A DNA stretch of 20,210 bases from Acholeplasmataceae bacterium (GTDB lineage Bacteria > Bacillota > Negativicutes > Acidaminococcales > Acidaminococcaceae): NCBI GenBank assembly GCA_012719555.1, contig JAAYAE010000266.1:1-20210 (forward strand), given 5' to 3'. Below the pieces are notes generated by a model. The model had not been told where the DNA came from and ran no database searches. It saw only the letters and a list, made by a program, of their open reading frames with translations. A program made the translations under genes and the position numbers. Of this stretch, positions 13,398 through 20,210 are shown one piece after another; position 1 is the stretch's first letter; each line of letters begins with the position of its first letter.

Positions 13398-14696
13398 TTA
13401 TTTTCTTTTAGCAACTTCTCCGAAGGCAATTTCTGCTGCCTGCAAGGTTTTTTCGAAATCTTCGTCACTGTGGGCAAGCGAGATAAAATTAGTTTCAAAT
13501 TGTGAAGGAGGTAAGTAAATGCCCTGCTCTAACATAGAGTGAAAGTAAATTTTAAAGGCATCTTGATCAGAAGTAAGTGCCGTAGCATAATCCGTTACTT
13601 CTTTTTCGGTAAAAAATACGGTAAACATAGAGCCTAATAGATGAAATTGATAATTAAGGCCTGCTTTTTCTGCTGCGTTTTGCAATCCTGATACAAGAAT
13701 TGCTGTACGTGCAGCTAATTTGGCACAAACGTCATGTTTTATCATGTATTGTAGGCTGACTATACCTGCGGCCATGGCCAAAGGATTGCCGCTAAGGGTG
13801 CCTGCTTGATACATTGGACCCATAGGCGACACCATACTCATAATATCTCTTTTGCCGCCGTAGGCAGCCACTGGGAGCCCACCACCGATAACTTTGCCTA
13901 AGCAGGTAATATCGGGGTCAATATCATACAAGGACTGCGATCCTCCTTGGGCGCTGCGAAAACCTGACATAACTTCATCACAGATAAGTAAAGCGCCATA
14001 TTTCTTAGTAAGCTTACGCATATTTTGCAAAAAGTTATTTTGTGGAAGGACCAAACCCATATTCCCGGGGGTAGGTTCCATTATAACGGCGGCAATTTCA
14101 TTGCCTTTTTCTGCAAAGACGTTCTCTAGAGCAGGTAGGTCATTAAAAGGTACGAGCAAAGTTGTAGCTACGGTTCCCTTGGGAACTCCGGGACTGTCAG
14201 GTGTTCCTAAAGTCGTAGCGGCAGAACCGGCTTTTACTAAAAGACCGTCGGAATGACCATGATAACAGCCAATAAATTTTACAATATAATCCCGGCCTGT
14301 GTAAGCTCTGGCTAGGCGAATAGCACTCATGGTAGCCTCGGTACCGGAATTAACCATGCGAACCATATCCATGGAAGGAACAAGCTTGCAGATCATTTCA
14401 GCTAGAGTAACTTCAGCTGCTGTAGGAATACCATAAGAGGTTCCTCCTGCGGCGGCAGCAGTAATAGCATCAATGACTACTGCGGGAGCATGCCCTAAAA
14501 GTAGGGGGCCATAGCTCATAATATAGTCAATGTACTCATTGCCGTCTAGGTCATACAATTTACTGCCGCTTCCACGGGCTGCAAAAGGTGGATTTCCGCC
14601 AACACTGCGGAAGGAGCGGACGGGGCTGTTTACACCACCGGGAATAACTTTTTTAGCTGCCTCAAAGGCTGCCGTTGATTTAGTGTGGTTTAACAT
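13398..14696 (-). CDS. hemL: Glutamate-1-semialdehyde 2,1-aminomutase HemL
   Basis: A 432-residue PLP enzyme that isomerises glutamate 1-semialdehyde to 5-aminolevulinate, the second step of the C5 pathway. It shows PGGVNSPVRSF near the N-terminus, the MVNSGTEATMSAIRLAR cofactor region at about 113-129, CYHGHSDGLLVKAG at about 143-156, LICDEVMSGFR at about 238-248, and the Schiff-base lysine K268 in CLGKVIGGGLPVAAYGG. Length is typical. An AGGAGAA Shine-Dalgarno (14702-14708) lies just ahead of the ATG, and the hemB stop is 12 bases upstream. It is the last gene of the minus-strand tetrapyrrole operon, even though it acts directly after HemA. Confidence 0.97.
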   Translation of the reverse strand: MLNHTKSTAAFEAAKKVIPGGVNSPVRSFRSVGGNPPFAARGSGSKLYDLDGNEYIDYIMSYGPLLLGHAPAVVIDAITAAAAGGTSYGIPTAAEVTLAEMICKLVPSMDMVRMVNSGTEATMSAIRLARAYTGRDYIVKFIGCYHGHSDGLLVKAGSAATTLGTPDSPGVPKGTVATTLLVPFNDLPALENVFAEKGNEIAAVIMEPTPGNMGLVLPQNNFLQNMRKLTKKYGALLICDEVMSGFRSAQGGSQSLYDIDPDITCLGKVIGGGLPVAAYGGKRDIMSMVSPMGPMYQAGTLSGNPLAMAAGIVSLQYMIKHDVCAKLAARTAILVSGLQNAAEKAGLNYQFHLLGSMFTVFFTEKEVTDYATALTSDQDAFKIYFHSMLEQGIYLPPSQFETNFISLAHSDEDFEKTLQAAEIAFGEVAKRK

Positions 14697-14708
14697 ATTT
14701 TTCTCCTG

Positions 14709-15686
14709 TTATTCTTGCAGCCATTTTGCTGCGTCAAGGGCATGATAGGTAATAATCATTTTAGCACCGGCACGTTTAAACCCGGTAAGAGTTTCCAAAA
14801 CAATACGTTTTTCATCAATCCAGCCATTTTGAGCAGCGGCTTTTACCATAGCATATTCGCCGCTAACATTATATACGCATAATGGACGATTAAATGTAGA
14901 GGCGACTCTAGATACTACATCTAAATAGGCCATAGCAGGTTTCACCATAACGATATCGGCACCTTCTTCAATGTCTAGGGCAACTTCCCGCAAAGCTTCA
15001 TTGCTGTTAGCCGGATCCATTTGATAGCCTTTGCGGTCGCCGGCGCAAGGAGCAGAGTCTGCGGCAGCACGGAAAGGGCCATAGTAGGCAGAGGCAAATT
15101 TAGCGGAGTAGGCCATAAGGGCTACATTAGAGTATCCTGCTTCATCCATAGCTAAGCGCATTACTTTAATATGTCCGTCCATCATGTTAGAAGGAGCGAC
15201 CATATCTGCACCACAGCGGGCATGACTTACGTCAATTTTTGCTAATAGTGGCAAAGTTTCGTCATTATTAACAGTGCAGCCATTCTCCAAAACGCCGCAA
15301 TGTCCATGTGTTGTATATTCACAGAGACAGGCATCAGTAATAACTACCAGCTCAGGATATTTTGTTTTAATGGCTTTAGTTGCTTTTTGCACAGGTTCGT
15401 TATCATCCCAGGCACTGCTGCCAATGGCATCCTTATAGGAAGGAAGGCCAAAAAGTAAAATAGCGGGAATTCCCAAAGCTACTACTTCCGCAACAGCCTC
15501 AAGGGCTTTATCAACAGAATATTGATAATTGCCGGGCAGTGTTGTAATTTCATTTTTAACATTAGTACCGGGGACAACAAACAAAGGGAAAATCAAATCT
15601 TTTACAGATAAAGAATTTTCGCGTATCATGCTACGCAAATTTTCGGTGGCACGTAAACGGCGTGGACGATAAATAGGAAAGCCCAT
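14709..15686 (-). CDS. hemB: Delta-aminolevulinic acid dehydratase (porphobilinogen synthase) HemB
   Basis: A 325-residue enzyme that condenses two 5-aminolevulinates into porphobilinogen. It begins with the family arm PRRLRATENLRSMIRE. The cysteine-rich metal site DACLCEYTTHGHCG (three Cys) indicates a zinc-dependent form. Two active-site lysines are visible: K196 in YSAKFASAYYGPF and K249 in MVKPAMAYLD. The GDRKGYQMDPAN motif lies between them. AAGGAGTG, which lies inside the last codons of the cobA-hemD gene, serves as its Shine-Dalgarno; the two genes are 6 bases apart. Translation is therefore probably coupled to the upstream gene. Confidence 0.97.
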   Translation of the reverse strand: MGFPIYRPRRLRATENLRSMIRENSLSVKDLIFPLFVVPGTNVKNEITTLPGNYQYSVDKALEAVAEVVALGIPAILLFGLPSYKDAIGSSAWDDNEPVQKATKAIKTKYPELVVITDACLCEYTTHGHCGVLENGCTVNNDETLPLLAKIDVSHARCGADMVAPSNMMDGHIKVMRLAMDEAGYSNVALMAYSAKFASAYYGPFRAAADSAPCAGDRKGYQMDPANSNEALREVALDIEEGADIVMVKPAMAYLDVVSRVASTFNRPLCVYNVSGEYAMVKAAAQNGWIDEKRIVLETLTGFKRAGAKMIITYHALDAAKWLQE

Positions 15687-15692
15687 AGTAAA

Positions 15693-17210
15693 TCACTCCT
15701 TGTAGTAAGTTTTTATAGCTTCTACTAAGCCATTAATGGTAAATTCAGTGGCGTTAATATCAGCGGTTAATCCATGTTTTTCGCAAGTAGCAGCAGTAAC
15801 CGGTCCAATAACGGCAGTTTTAACTTTTTTTAGAAGTACCGCATCATTCCCTAAGGCGCATAAAAGATTGGTGACTGTTGAAGAACTGGTAAAAGTAACT
15901 AAATCCACTTCATCATTTTTCAGTGCTTCCACTAATATATCCCGGTTGGGGCAGTCAGTTACTGTTTCATAGGCAGTAACAATATCTACAATAGCACCTA
16001 AGGAACGCAGGGTCTCCGGTAATATTTCTCTGGAAATTTTGGCTCTTGCCAGGAGAATGCGGTCACCTTGCTTAATTTGCGGAGCCATGGCTTTTGCTAA
16101 ATCTTCTGCTTTATAGGCAGCTGGAACGATATCAGCATAAATACCTTTGGCATTTAAAGCCAAAGCTGTTTCAGAACCGATGGCGGCAATTTTTAGATGT
16201 GCTAAGGCACGAGCGTCTTTACCAGCTTTAAATAGGCGGTCATAGAAGTAAGCAACACCGTTTACACTGGTGAAAATCAGCCATTTATACAAAACTAAAT
16301 CGTCAATAGCTTTATCTAAAGAAGTAAAATTGGCAGGGGGAATAATTTTAATGGCCGGTACTTCGATAACTCTAGCTCCATCGGCTTCCAAAATTTTCGT
16401 CATGGTACTGGCTTGAGCGCGAGCACGGGTTACTACAATGGTTTTACCAAATAAGGGTTTAGTGTCAAACCAAGTTAATTGGTCACGGAGTTTCACTACG
16501 TTGCCAACAATGAAAATAGCCGGTGGTTTTAAGCCCGCAGCAGCTACGTCAGAAGCAGCGTTACCTAAGGTAGTGACCAAGGTTTGCTGCTCAGGTTTGG
16601 TTCCCCAACGAATGAGGGCAGCCGGAGTTTCAGCACTGCGGCCATGGGCAATTAGTTGTTGAGTAATGTTGGTAAGGTTTTCTACCCCCATAAGAAAAAC
16701 TAGAGTATCTACGGCAGTAGCCAGACCTGACCAATTAATAGTCGAAGCTCCCTTGGTAGGATCTTCATGACCGGTAATAACGGCGAAAGAAGCTGCTACA
16801 TTACGATGTGTCACAGGAATACCGGCATATTCTGCTACAGCGATGGCAGAAGTAATGCCTGGAACAAATTCAAAAGGTAATTTAGCTTCTAAAAGAGCAA
16901 TGGCTTCTTCACCGCCACGACCAAATACAAGAGGGTCTCCGCCTTTTAGACGTGCGACTATTTTGCCTTCCGCTGCTAGTTTTACTAAGAGATTATTAAT
17001 ATCCGGCTGACGCATAGTATGCTGAGAAGAGGCTTTTCCTACGTAAATCATTTCTGCATCTTTTTTGGCATAGGATAGAATACGTGGGTCAGCTAAGCGG
17101 TCGTAGACGACGGTATCAGCTATTTGCAAGCATTCCATTGCTTTAATACTTAAAAGTCCGGGATCCCCCGGGCCGGCACCAATTAGATAAACTTTTCCAT
17201 TTTTTGTCAT
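15693..17210 (-). CDS. cobA-hemD: Uroporphyrinogen-III C-methyltransferase / uroporphyrinogen-III synthase fusion (CobA-HemD)
   Basis: A 505-residue natural fusion. The N-terminal domain (about 5-240) is an SAM-dependent methylase making precorrin-2: VYLIGAGPGDPGLLS, VYDRLADPRIL, RLKGGDPLVFGRGGEE, FVPGITSA and IPVTHRNVAASFAVITGHEDP are intact. The C-terminal domain (about 258-500) is HemD, which closes hydroxymethylbilane into uroporphyrinogen III; it starts FGKTIVVTRARAQAS and contains KWLIFTSVNGVAYF and VTFTSSSTV. HemD sequences are poorly conserved, so its assignment leans on order and fold pattern. The fusion gives direct handover of unstable uroporphyrinogen III to methylation, toward sirohaem and cobalamin. 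ATG 17210 is chosen because GAGGAG (17218-17223) lies 7 bases upstream; an in-frame start at 17225 is inside hemC. Confidence 0.95.
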   Translation of the reverse strand: MTKNGKVYLIGAGPGDPGLLSIKAMECLQIADTVVYDRLADPRILSYAKKDAEMIYVGKASSQHTMRQPDINNLLVKLAAEGKIVARLKGGDPLVFGRGGEEAIALLEAKLPFEFVPGITSAIAVAEYAGIPVTHRNVAASFAVITGHEDPTKGASTINWSGLATAVDTLVFLMGVENLTNITQQLIAHGRSAETPAALIRWGTKPEQQTLVTTLGNAASDVAAAGLKPPAIFIVGNVVKLRDQLTWFDTKPLFGKTIVVTRARAQASTMTKILEADGARVIEVPAIKIIPPANFTSLDKAIDDLVLYKWLIFTSVNGVAYFYDRLFKAGKDARALAHLKIAAIGSETALALNAKGIYADIVPAAYKAEDLAKAMAPQIKQGDRILLARAKISREILPETLRSLGAIVDIVTAYETVTDCPNRDILVEALKNDEVDLVTFTSSSTVTNLLCALGNDAVLLKKVKTAVIGPVTAATCEKHGLTADINATEFTINGLVEAIKTYYKE

Positions 17211-17221
17211 TTTTTCACTCC

Positions 17222-18142
17222 TCAAAGGATTTCGGCCAGTATTTTATCTCCGCCGTTAGCTAACATTTTTTTCCCTAATTCTGTACCGAGAGTAATATTA
17301 TTTGCTGCTTTGCCTCGAATTTTATCACGTAAAACTGTTGTGCCATCCAAGGAGGCAATAACAGCGGTAATTTCTATTTCATCATTTGCTACCAGAGCGT
17401 GTACTCCTATCGGTACTTGGCAGCCACCACCCAAGAGACCAAGAAAGGCACGTTCGGCATCAGTAGCTTGTTTGGTTTCTTTGTGATTTAAAAAATCTAG
17501 CATAGTGCGGACTTCAAAATCATCGGCTCTAGTTTCTATAGCCAGTGCTCCTTGACCTACAGCCGGCAAGCAGAATTCTTCGGGGATAATTTCTCTAATG
17601 CGGTCATTATAGCCAAGGCGTTCTAGTCCGGCAGCGGCTAATATTATGGCATCCATAGTGCCGGTGTCCAATTTTTTTAGGCGGGTATCTACGTTGCCCC
17701 TTAGGTCTACAATTTCAAGATCAGGGCGTGCAGCTAAGAGCTGTGCGCGGCGGCGTAGACTGGAAGTGCCTAAAATAGCGCCTTTGGGTAAATCTTCAAT
17801 GCGCTTATATTTGTTGCTGACAAAAGCGTCTCCTGCTTTAGCACGTTCAGTTATAGCAGTTAATATTAAACCATCAGGTAACTTTGTAGGCATATCTTTT
17901 AAACTGTGAACAGCTAAATCAATAGTACCGTCTAAAAGCGCGGTTTCCAATTCTTTAGTAAAAAGACCTTTGTCACCAATTTGGGCCAAGGGAACATCTA
18001 AAATGCGATCACCTTTTGTGATTATATTTTGCAGTTCAATGGTGCAAAGCGGATATTGCTTCCTCAGGCAGTCAGCAATATAGTTGCTTTGCCAAAGAGC
18101 CAAAAGACTTTTTCTAGTTCCAATAATCATATTCTTTTTCAT
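17222..18142 (-). CDS. hemC: Hydroxymethylbilane synthase (porphobilinogen deaminase) HemC
   Basis: A 306-residue enzyme that polymerises four porphobilinogens to hydroxymethylbilane. It shows IGTRKSLLALWQSNYIA at the N-terminus, DRILDVPLAQIGDKGLFTKELE (about 46-67), DLAVHSLKDMPTKLP with the catalytic Asp (about 77-91), LGTSSLRRRAQLLAARPDL, DLRGNVDTRLKKLD, and LGGGCQVPIGVHA, in which C241 holds the dipyrromethane cofactor. Everything needed for activity is present. The ATG at 18142 has AAGGGGA a little far upstream; an in-frame ATG at 18130 (MIIGTR) is also possible. The gene overlaps the hemA end by 29 bases and stops 11 bases before cobA-hemD. Confidence 0.96.
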   Translation of the reverse strand: MKKNMIIGTRKSLLALWQSNYIADCLRKQYPLCTIELQNIITKGDRILDVPLAQIGDKGLFTKELETALLDGTIDLAVHSLKDMPTKLPDGLILTAITERAKAGDAFVSNKYKRIEDLPKGAILGTSSLRRRAQLLAARPDLEIVDLRGNVDTRLKKLDTGTMDAIILAAAGLERLGYNDRIREIIPEEFCLPAVGQGALAIETRADDFEVRTMLDFLNHKETKQATDAERAFLGLLGGGCQVPIGVHALVANDEIEITAVIASLDGTTVLRDKIRGKAANNITLGTELGKKMLANGGDKILAEIL

Positions 18143-19421
18143 TACCTAGATCGTCCCCTTTATTGTTGTCTAGCAAGAATAACTCACTTATCATTTTGCG
18201 ATAGCGTTCTTCATCACAAGTGCCGGCAACAGCGTTCATGGCCGTCATAGGTTCTCGTAGAAATTTATGGGTCAACCGCTGAGTCATTAAGTCAATAATA
18301 TGGCGTTGATCATGAGTAAGTTCGGGCATTTTAACAAAAGCATGTTTAAGAACACGTTGGCGCATAAGATCCATCTTATCCCCTAGGCGTAGCATAACGG
18401 GACGCATTGATAAATAACGCAGTCTTTCTTTGAGCCCTTGCACTTCTTCTTCAATGATTTGTTCAGCAGTTTCAGCTTCTATTGCCCTCATAGCTTTATT
18501 GGTATCCACAACGTCTTCTAAGTCATCAATGTTGTAGAGGAAGACTCCTTCCATCTGACCAACTTCAGGAGCTACATCTCGAGGAACGGCTATATCAATT
18601 AAAATTAAAGGACGATTTTTACGCATGGGTAAGATTTTTTCCATGCCTTTTTGCGTAATTATATAATGTGTTGCTCCAGTGGAAGTTATTATAATATCAG
18701 CTTGGGCGGCACTAGCCCAGAAAGCTTTAAAATCAATGGGAATGCCTTGATATTTTGTCGCTAAAGCGGCGGCTTTTAAAGGGTCACGATTAGCAACAAA
18801 AATATTTTTCGCACCTTTATCGCAAAGATGGCGTGCGGTTAATTCGCCCATGTGTCCGGCCCCAATTATAAGCACATTAGCTGTGGTGAGGTCTCCCACT
18901 GTTTTAATGGCTAAGTCCACTGCGGCAGAAGAAACTGATACTGAGTTGTAAGCAATACGTGTTTCTGTGCGAACGCGTTTGCCAACGGCAATGGCACGAT
19001 GAAACAGCGTGTTAAGAAAGGTGCAGGTCATGCCTTGGCGACGGGCAATACTATAAGCATTCTTAATTTGGCTGAGTATTTGTCCTTCACCAATAACTAG
19101 AGAATCCAAGCTGGAAACAACTCGGAAAAGGTGTTTTACACAGTTTACGCCTGTTAGGTTATAGAAATGTTCCTGGTTATAATGGTCACCGGCAATGTGT
19201 TTTAGAAGGTGGCGGATAAAAGATAACCCATCTTCCGGTTTTTCTAATACCAGATAAATTTCCGTTCTATTACAGGTAGATAAAAGTACAGCTTCAGAAA
19301 GAAACTCTGAAGCGCGTAAACGCCTTAAAATAGCTTCCGTGCGTTCGGCAGAAAAGTTAAAGCGTTCACGAACTTCAACTGGTGCTGTTTTATGGTTTAG
19401 GCCTAAAACTATTAATTGCAT
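18114..19421 (-). CDS. hemA: Glutamyl-tRNA reductase HemA
   Basis: A 435-residue enzyme, the NADPH-dependent entry step of the C5 tetrapyrrole pathway, reducing glutamyl-tRNA to glutamate 1-semialdehyde. Motifs are LGLNHKTAPVEVRERF at the N-terminus, the catalytic C50 in LSTCNRTEIY, SLVIGEGQILSQIKNAY, the NADPH-binding VLIIGAGHMGELTARHL, and a C-terminal dimerisation helix region (about 310-425). The ATG at 19421 is chosen because AAGGAGAG sits 7-14 bases upstream, while an in-frame start at 19448 would lie upstream of that site. It overlaps the preceding CysG-N-type gene by 32 bases and hemC by 29 bases. The pathway type means 5-aminolevulinate comes from glutamate, as usual for Firmicutes. 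Confidence 0.97.
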   Translation of the reverse strand: MQLIVLGLNHKTAPVEVRERFNFSAERTEAILRRLRASEFLSEAVLLSTCNRTEIYLVLEKPEDGLSFIRHLLKHIAGDHYNQEHFYNLTGVNCVKHLFRVVSSLDSLVIGEGQILSQIKNAYSIARRQGMTCTFLNTLFHRAIAVGKRVRTETRIAYNSVSVSSAAVDLAIKTVGDLTTANVLIIGAGHMGELTARHLCDKGAKNIFVANRDPLKAAALATKYQGIPIDFKAFWASAAQADIIITSTGATHYIITQKGMEKILPMRKNRPLILIDIAVPRDVAPEVGQMEGVFLYNIDDLEDVVDTNKAMRAIEAETAEQIIEEEVQGLKERLRYLSMRPVMLRLGDKMDLMRQRVLKHAFVKMPELTHDQRHIIDLMTQRLTHKFLREPMTAMNAVAGTCDEERYRKMISELFLLDNNKGDDLGNEKEYDYWN

Positions 19422-20061
19422 TGGTAATGCTCTCCTTTGCTTTTTCAATATTACCGGTACGTACTAGCTGCATAATTTTTGGTGTTAGCATGTTTTGCCA
19501 AAGCGTTTCTCGTTCTTGGGATGTTGATGGTATTTTTTTTATATTTTTACGGATTTCCAAAAGAAAATCTGCAAATGCAGCAAAATTATCTCCGTATGAA
19601 TCATGCAATTCTCGCGTTATTAGTTTGGTCAAAGCTGGTGTTCCACCAGTGGCTACCGTAAAAACAAGGTTACCTTTTTGTAAGGTACCCGGTACAGTGA
19701 AGTTTCCTAAGTCGGGATTGCTACTAACGTTAACCAATTGGTTATGTGAGGCTGCTTCAATTGCTATGGCTTCGTTAACAGAGGCATTGTCTGTAGCAGC
19801 AATGACTAGAAAGGCTCCTTTGGTATCACCTGGGATAAAATTACGCTGCAATAGTGTGATAAGCCCGTTTTTAGCATAGTCAAGTAATTCCGGTGTTACC
19901 TGCGGAGCCACAAGCGTAATTTTAGCGCCTGCCTGCAACAGGCTTTTAACTTTGCGCAAAGCTACCTTGCCACCACCAATGACAGTGCAGGATTTACTTT
20001 GTATGTGAAGTTGAATAGGATAAGTAAAACTGTTTTTTTCCAAAATAAAACCAGCCTTCAT
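19390..20061 (-). CDS. Precorrin-2 dehydrogenase / sirohydrochlorin ferrochelatase (CysG N-domain type)
   Basis: A protein of about 223 residues from ATG 20061 that oxidises precorrin-2 to sirohydrochlorin with NAD and may insert iron to give sirohaem (Met8p/CysG-N/SirC-like). The NAD-binding CTVIGGGKVALRKVKSLLQAGAKITLVAP lies near the N-terminus, followed by LVIAATDNASVNEAIA, LVNVSSNPDLGNFTVPG and GTPALTKLIT, as in the CysG N-terminal region. The methylase half of CysG is absent here and is supplied by CobA-HemD. The start is uncertain. TTG 20088 would lie at the transcription start, ATG 20061 has no clear Shine-Dalgarno, and TTG 20043 has GAAGG upstream. Whether it chelates iron or only dehydrogenates cannot be read from sequence. 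It is first in the operon. Confidence 0.9.
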   Translation of the reverse strand: MKAGFILEKNSFTYPIQLHIQSKSCTVIGGGKVALRKVKSLLQAGAKITLVAPQVTPELLDYAKNGLITLLQRNFIPGDTKGAFLVIAATDNASVNEAIAIEAASHNQLVNVSSNPDLGNFTVPGTLQKGNLVFTVATGGTPALTKLITRELHDSYGDNFAAFADFLLEIRKNIKKIPSTSQERETLWQNMLTPKIMQLVRTGNIEKAKESITNAINSFRPKP

Positions 20062-20092
20062 TAGTACAATTACAATATAAGAAACCAATAAT

Positions 20093-20101
20093 ATAATAGC
20101 A
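20093..20101 (-). promoter_or_regulatory. Extended -10 promoter of the tetrapyrrole operon
   Basis: On the minus strand, TGC followed by TATTAT (hexamer at 20098-20093) lies about 31 bases ahead of ATG 20061. It has the same extended -10 layout as the plus-strand promoters in this window. No convincing -35 is seen. No riboswitch-like or T-box-like structure is recognisable in 20102-20210. Confidence 0.45.
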
Positions 20102-20210
20102 TAAAATGAGACTTCTTTCTACATAGAACTGCATTACGATAAAGCTAGTATTAATTACCGTTGAACACATCATAAAAAAGTTCTTGCCAAATTGTTGTAA
20201 ATAATGTAAT

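Noticed and set aside
13894..14256. Plus-strand open frame inside hemL
   Set aside because: The minus strand encodes an unmistakable HemL with its PLP lysine in this interval. The plus-strand product resembles nothing and is best explained as a shadow.
20102..20210. Riboswitch or T-box leader ahead of the tetrapyrrole operon
   Set aside because: The segment is AT-rich, lies upstream of the likely -10, and contains no cobalamin-box-like, T-box-like or terminator-like structure that I can identify.

Overview
The window reads as a chromosomal segment of a low-GC, diderm (outer-membrane-bearing) Firmicute, most likely a member of the Negativicutes. This rests on three things: Firmicute-style Shine-Dalgarno sites with frequent TTG/GTG starts, a complete ADP-heptose/LPS inner-core and LptD-type export cluster, and a clostridial-style haem/corrin precursor operon containing a CobA-HemD fusion. 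The species cannot be fixed from the sequence alone.

Region 1 (1-5840, all + strand) is an envelope/secretome stretch. It holds a YigZ/IMPACT protein, a GH3 (NagZ-like) lipoprotein whose acid/base histidine appears to be missing, a secreted protein with two SH3b domains, a small secreted orphan, a VirK/YbjX (DUF535) protein, and a secreted protein with about five 20-22 residue repeats and a Gly-rich hydrophobic segment. Several of these genes have their own extended -10 promoters (TGnTANNAT) and two are followed by clear intrinsic terminators.

Region 2 (about 5889-13390, + strand) looks like one LPS operon, running from an extended -10 promoter to a strong terminator: lptD-like, gmhA, hldE, hldD, gmhB, a WaaC-like heptosyltransferase and a second GT9 glycosyltransferase. 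Together they convert sedoheptulose 7-phosphate to ADP-L-glycero-D-manno-heptose, add heptose to the LPS core, and place LPS in the outer membrane. The LptD-like protein is very short but keeps the cysteine arrangement of E. coli LptD. The HldD epimerase has Asn in place of the usual YxxxK lysine.

Region 3 (20101 down to 13398, - strand) is a tightly packed tetrapyrrole operon: CysG-N-type precorrin-2 dehydrogenase, hemA, hemC, cobA-hemD, hemB and hemL. It takes glutamyl-tRNA to uroporphyrinogen III, precorrin-2 and sirohydrochlorin/sirohaem. No haem-specific late step is present, so the visible purpose is sirohaem and/or cobalamin. Regions 2 and 3 converge on a shared 17-bp perfect inverted repeat that should work as a bidirectional terminator.

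I saw no tRNA, rRNA, CRISPR array, insertion sequence or prophage gene. There is no gene-free stretch longer than 300 bases. No clearly new multi-gene system is evident. The most interesting points are the minimal LptD, the repeat-bearing secreted protein, the G9 tract at a translation start, and the two enzymes with altered catalytic motifs.
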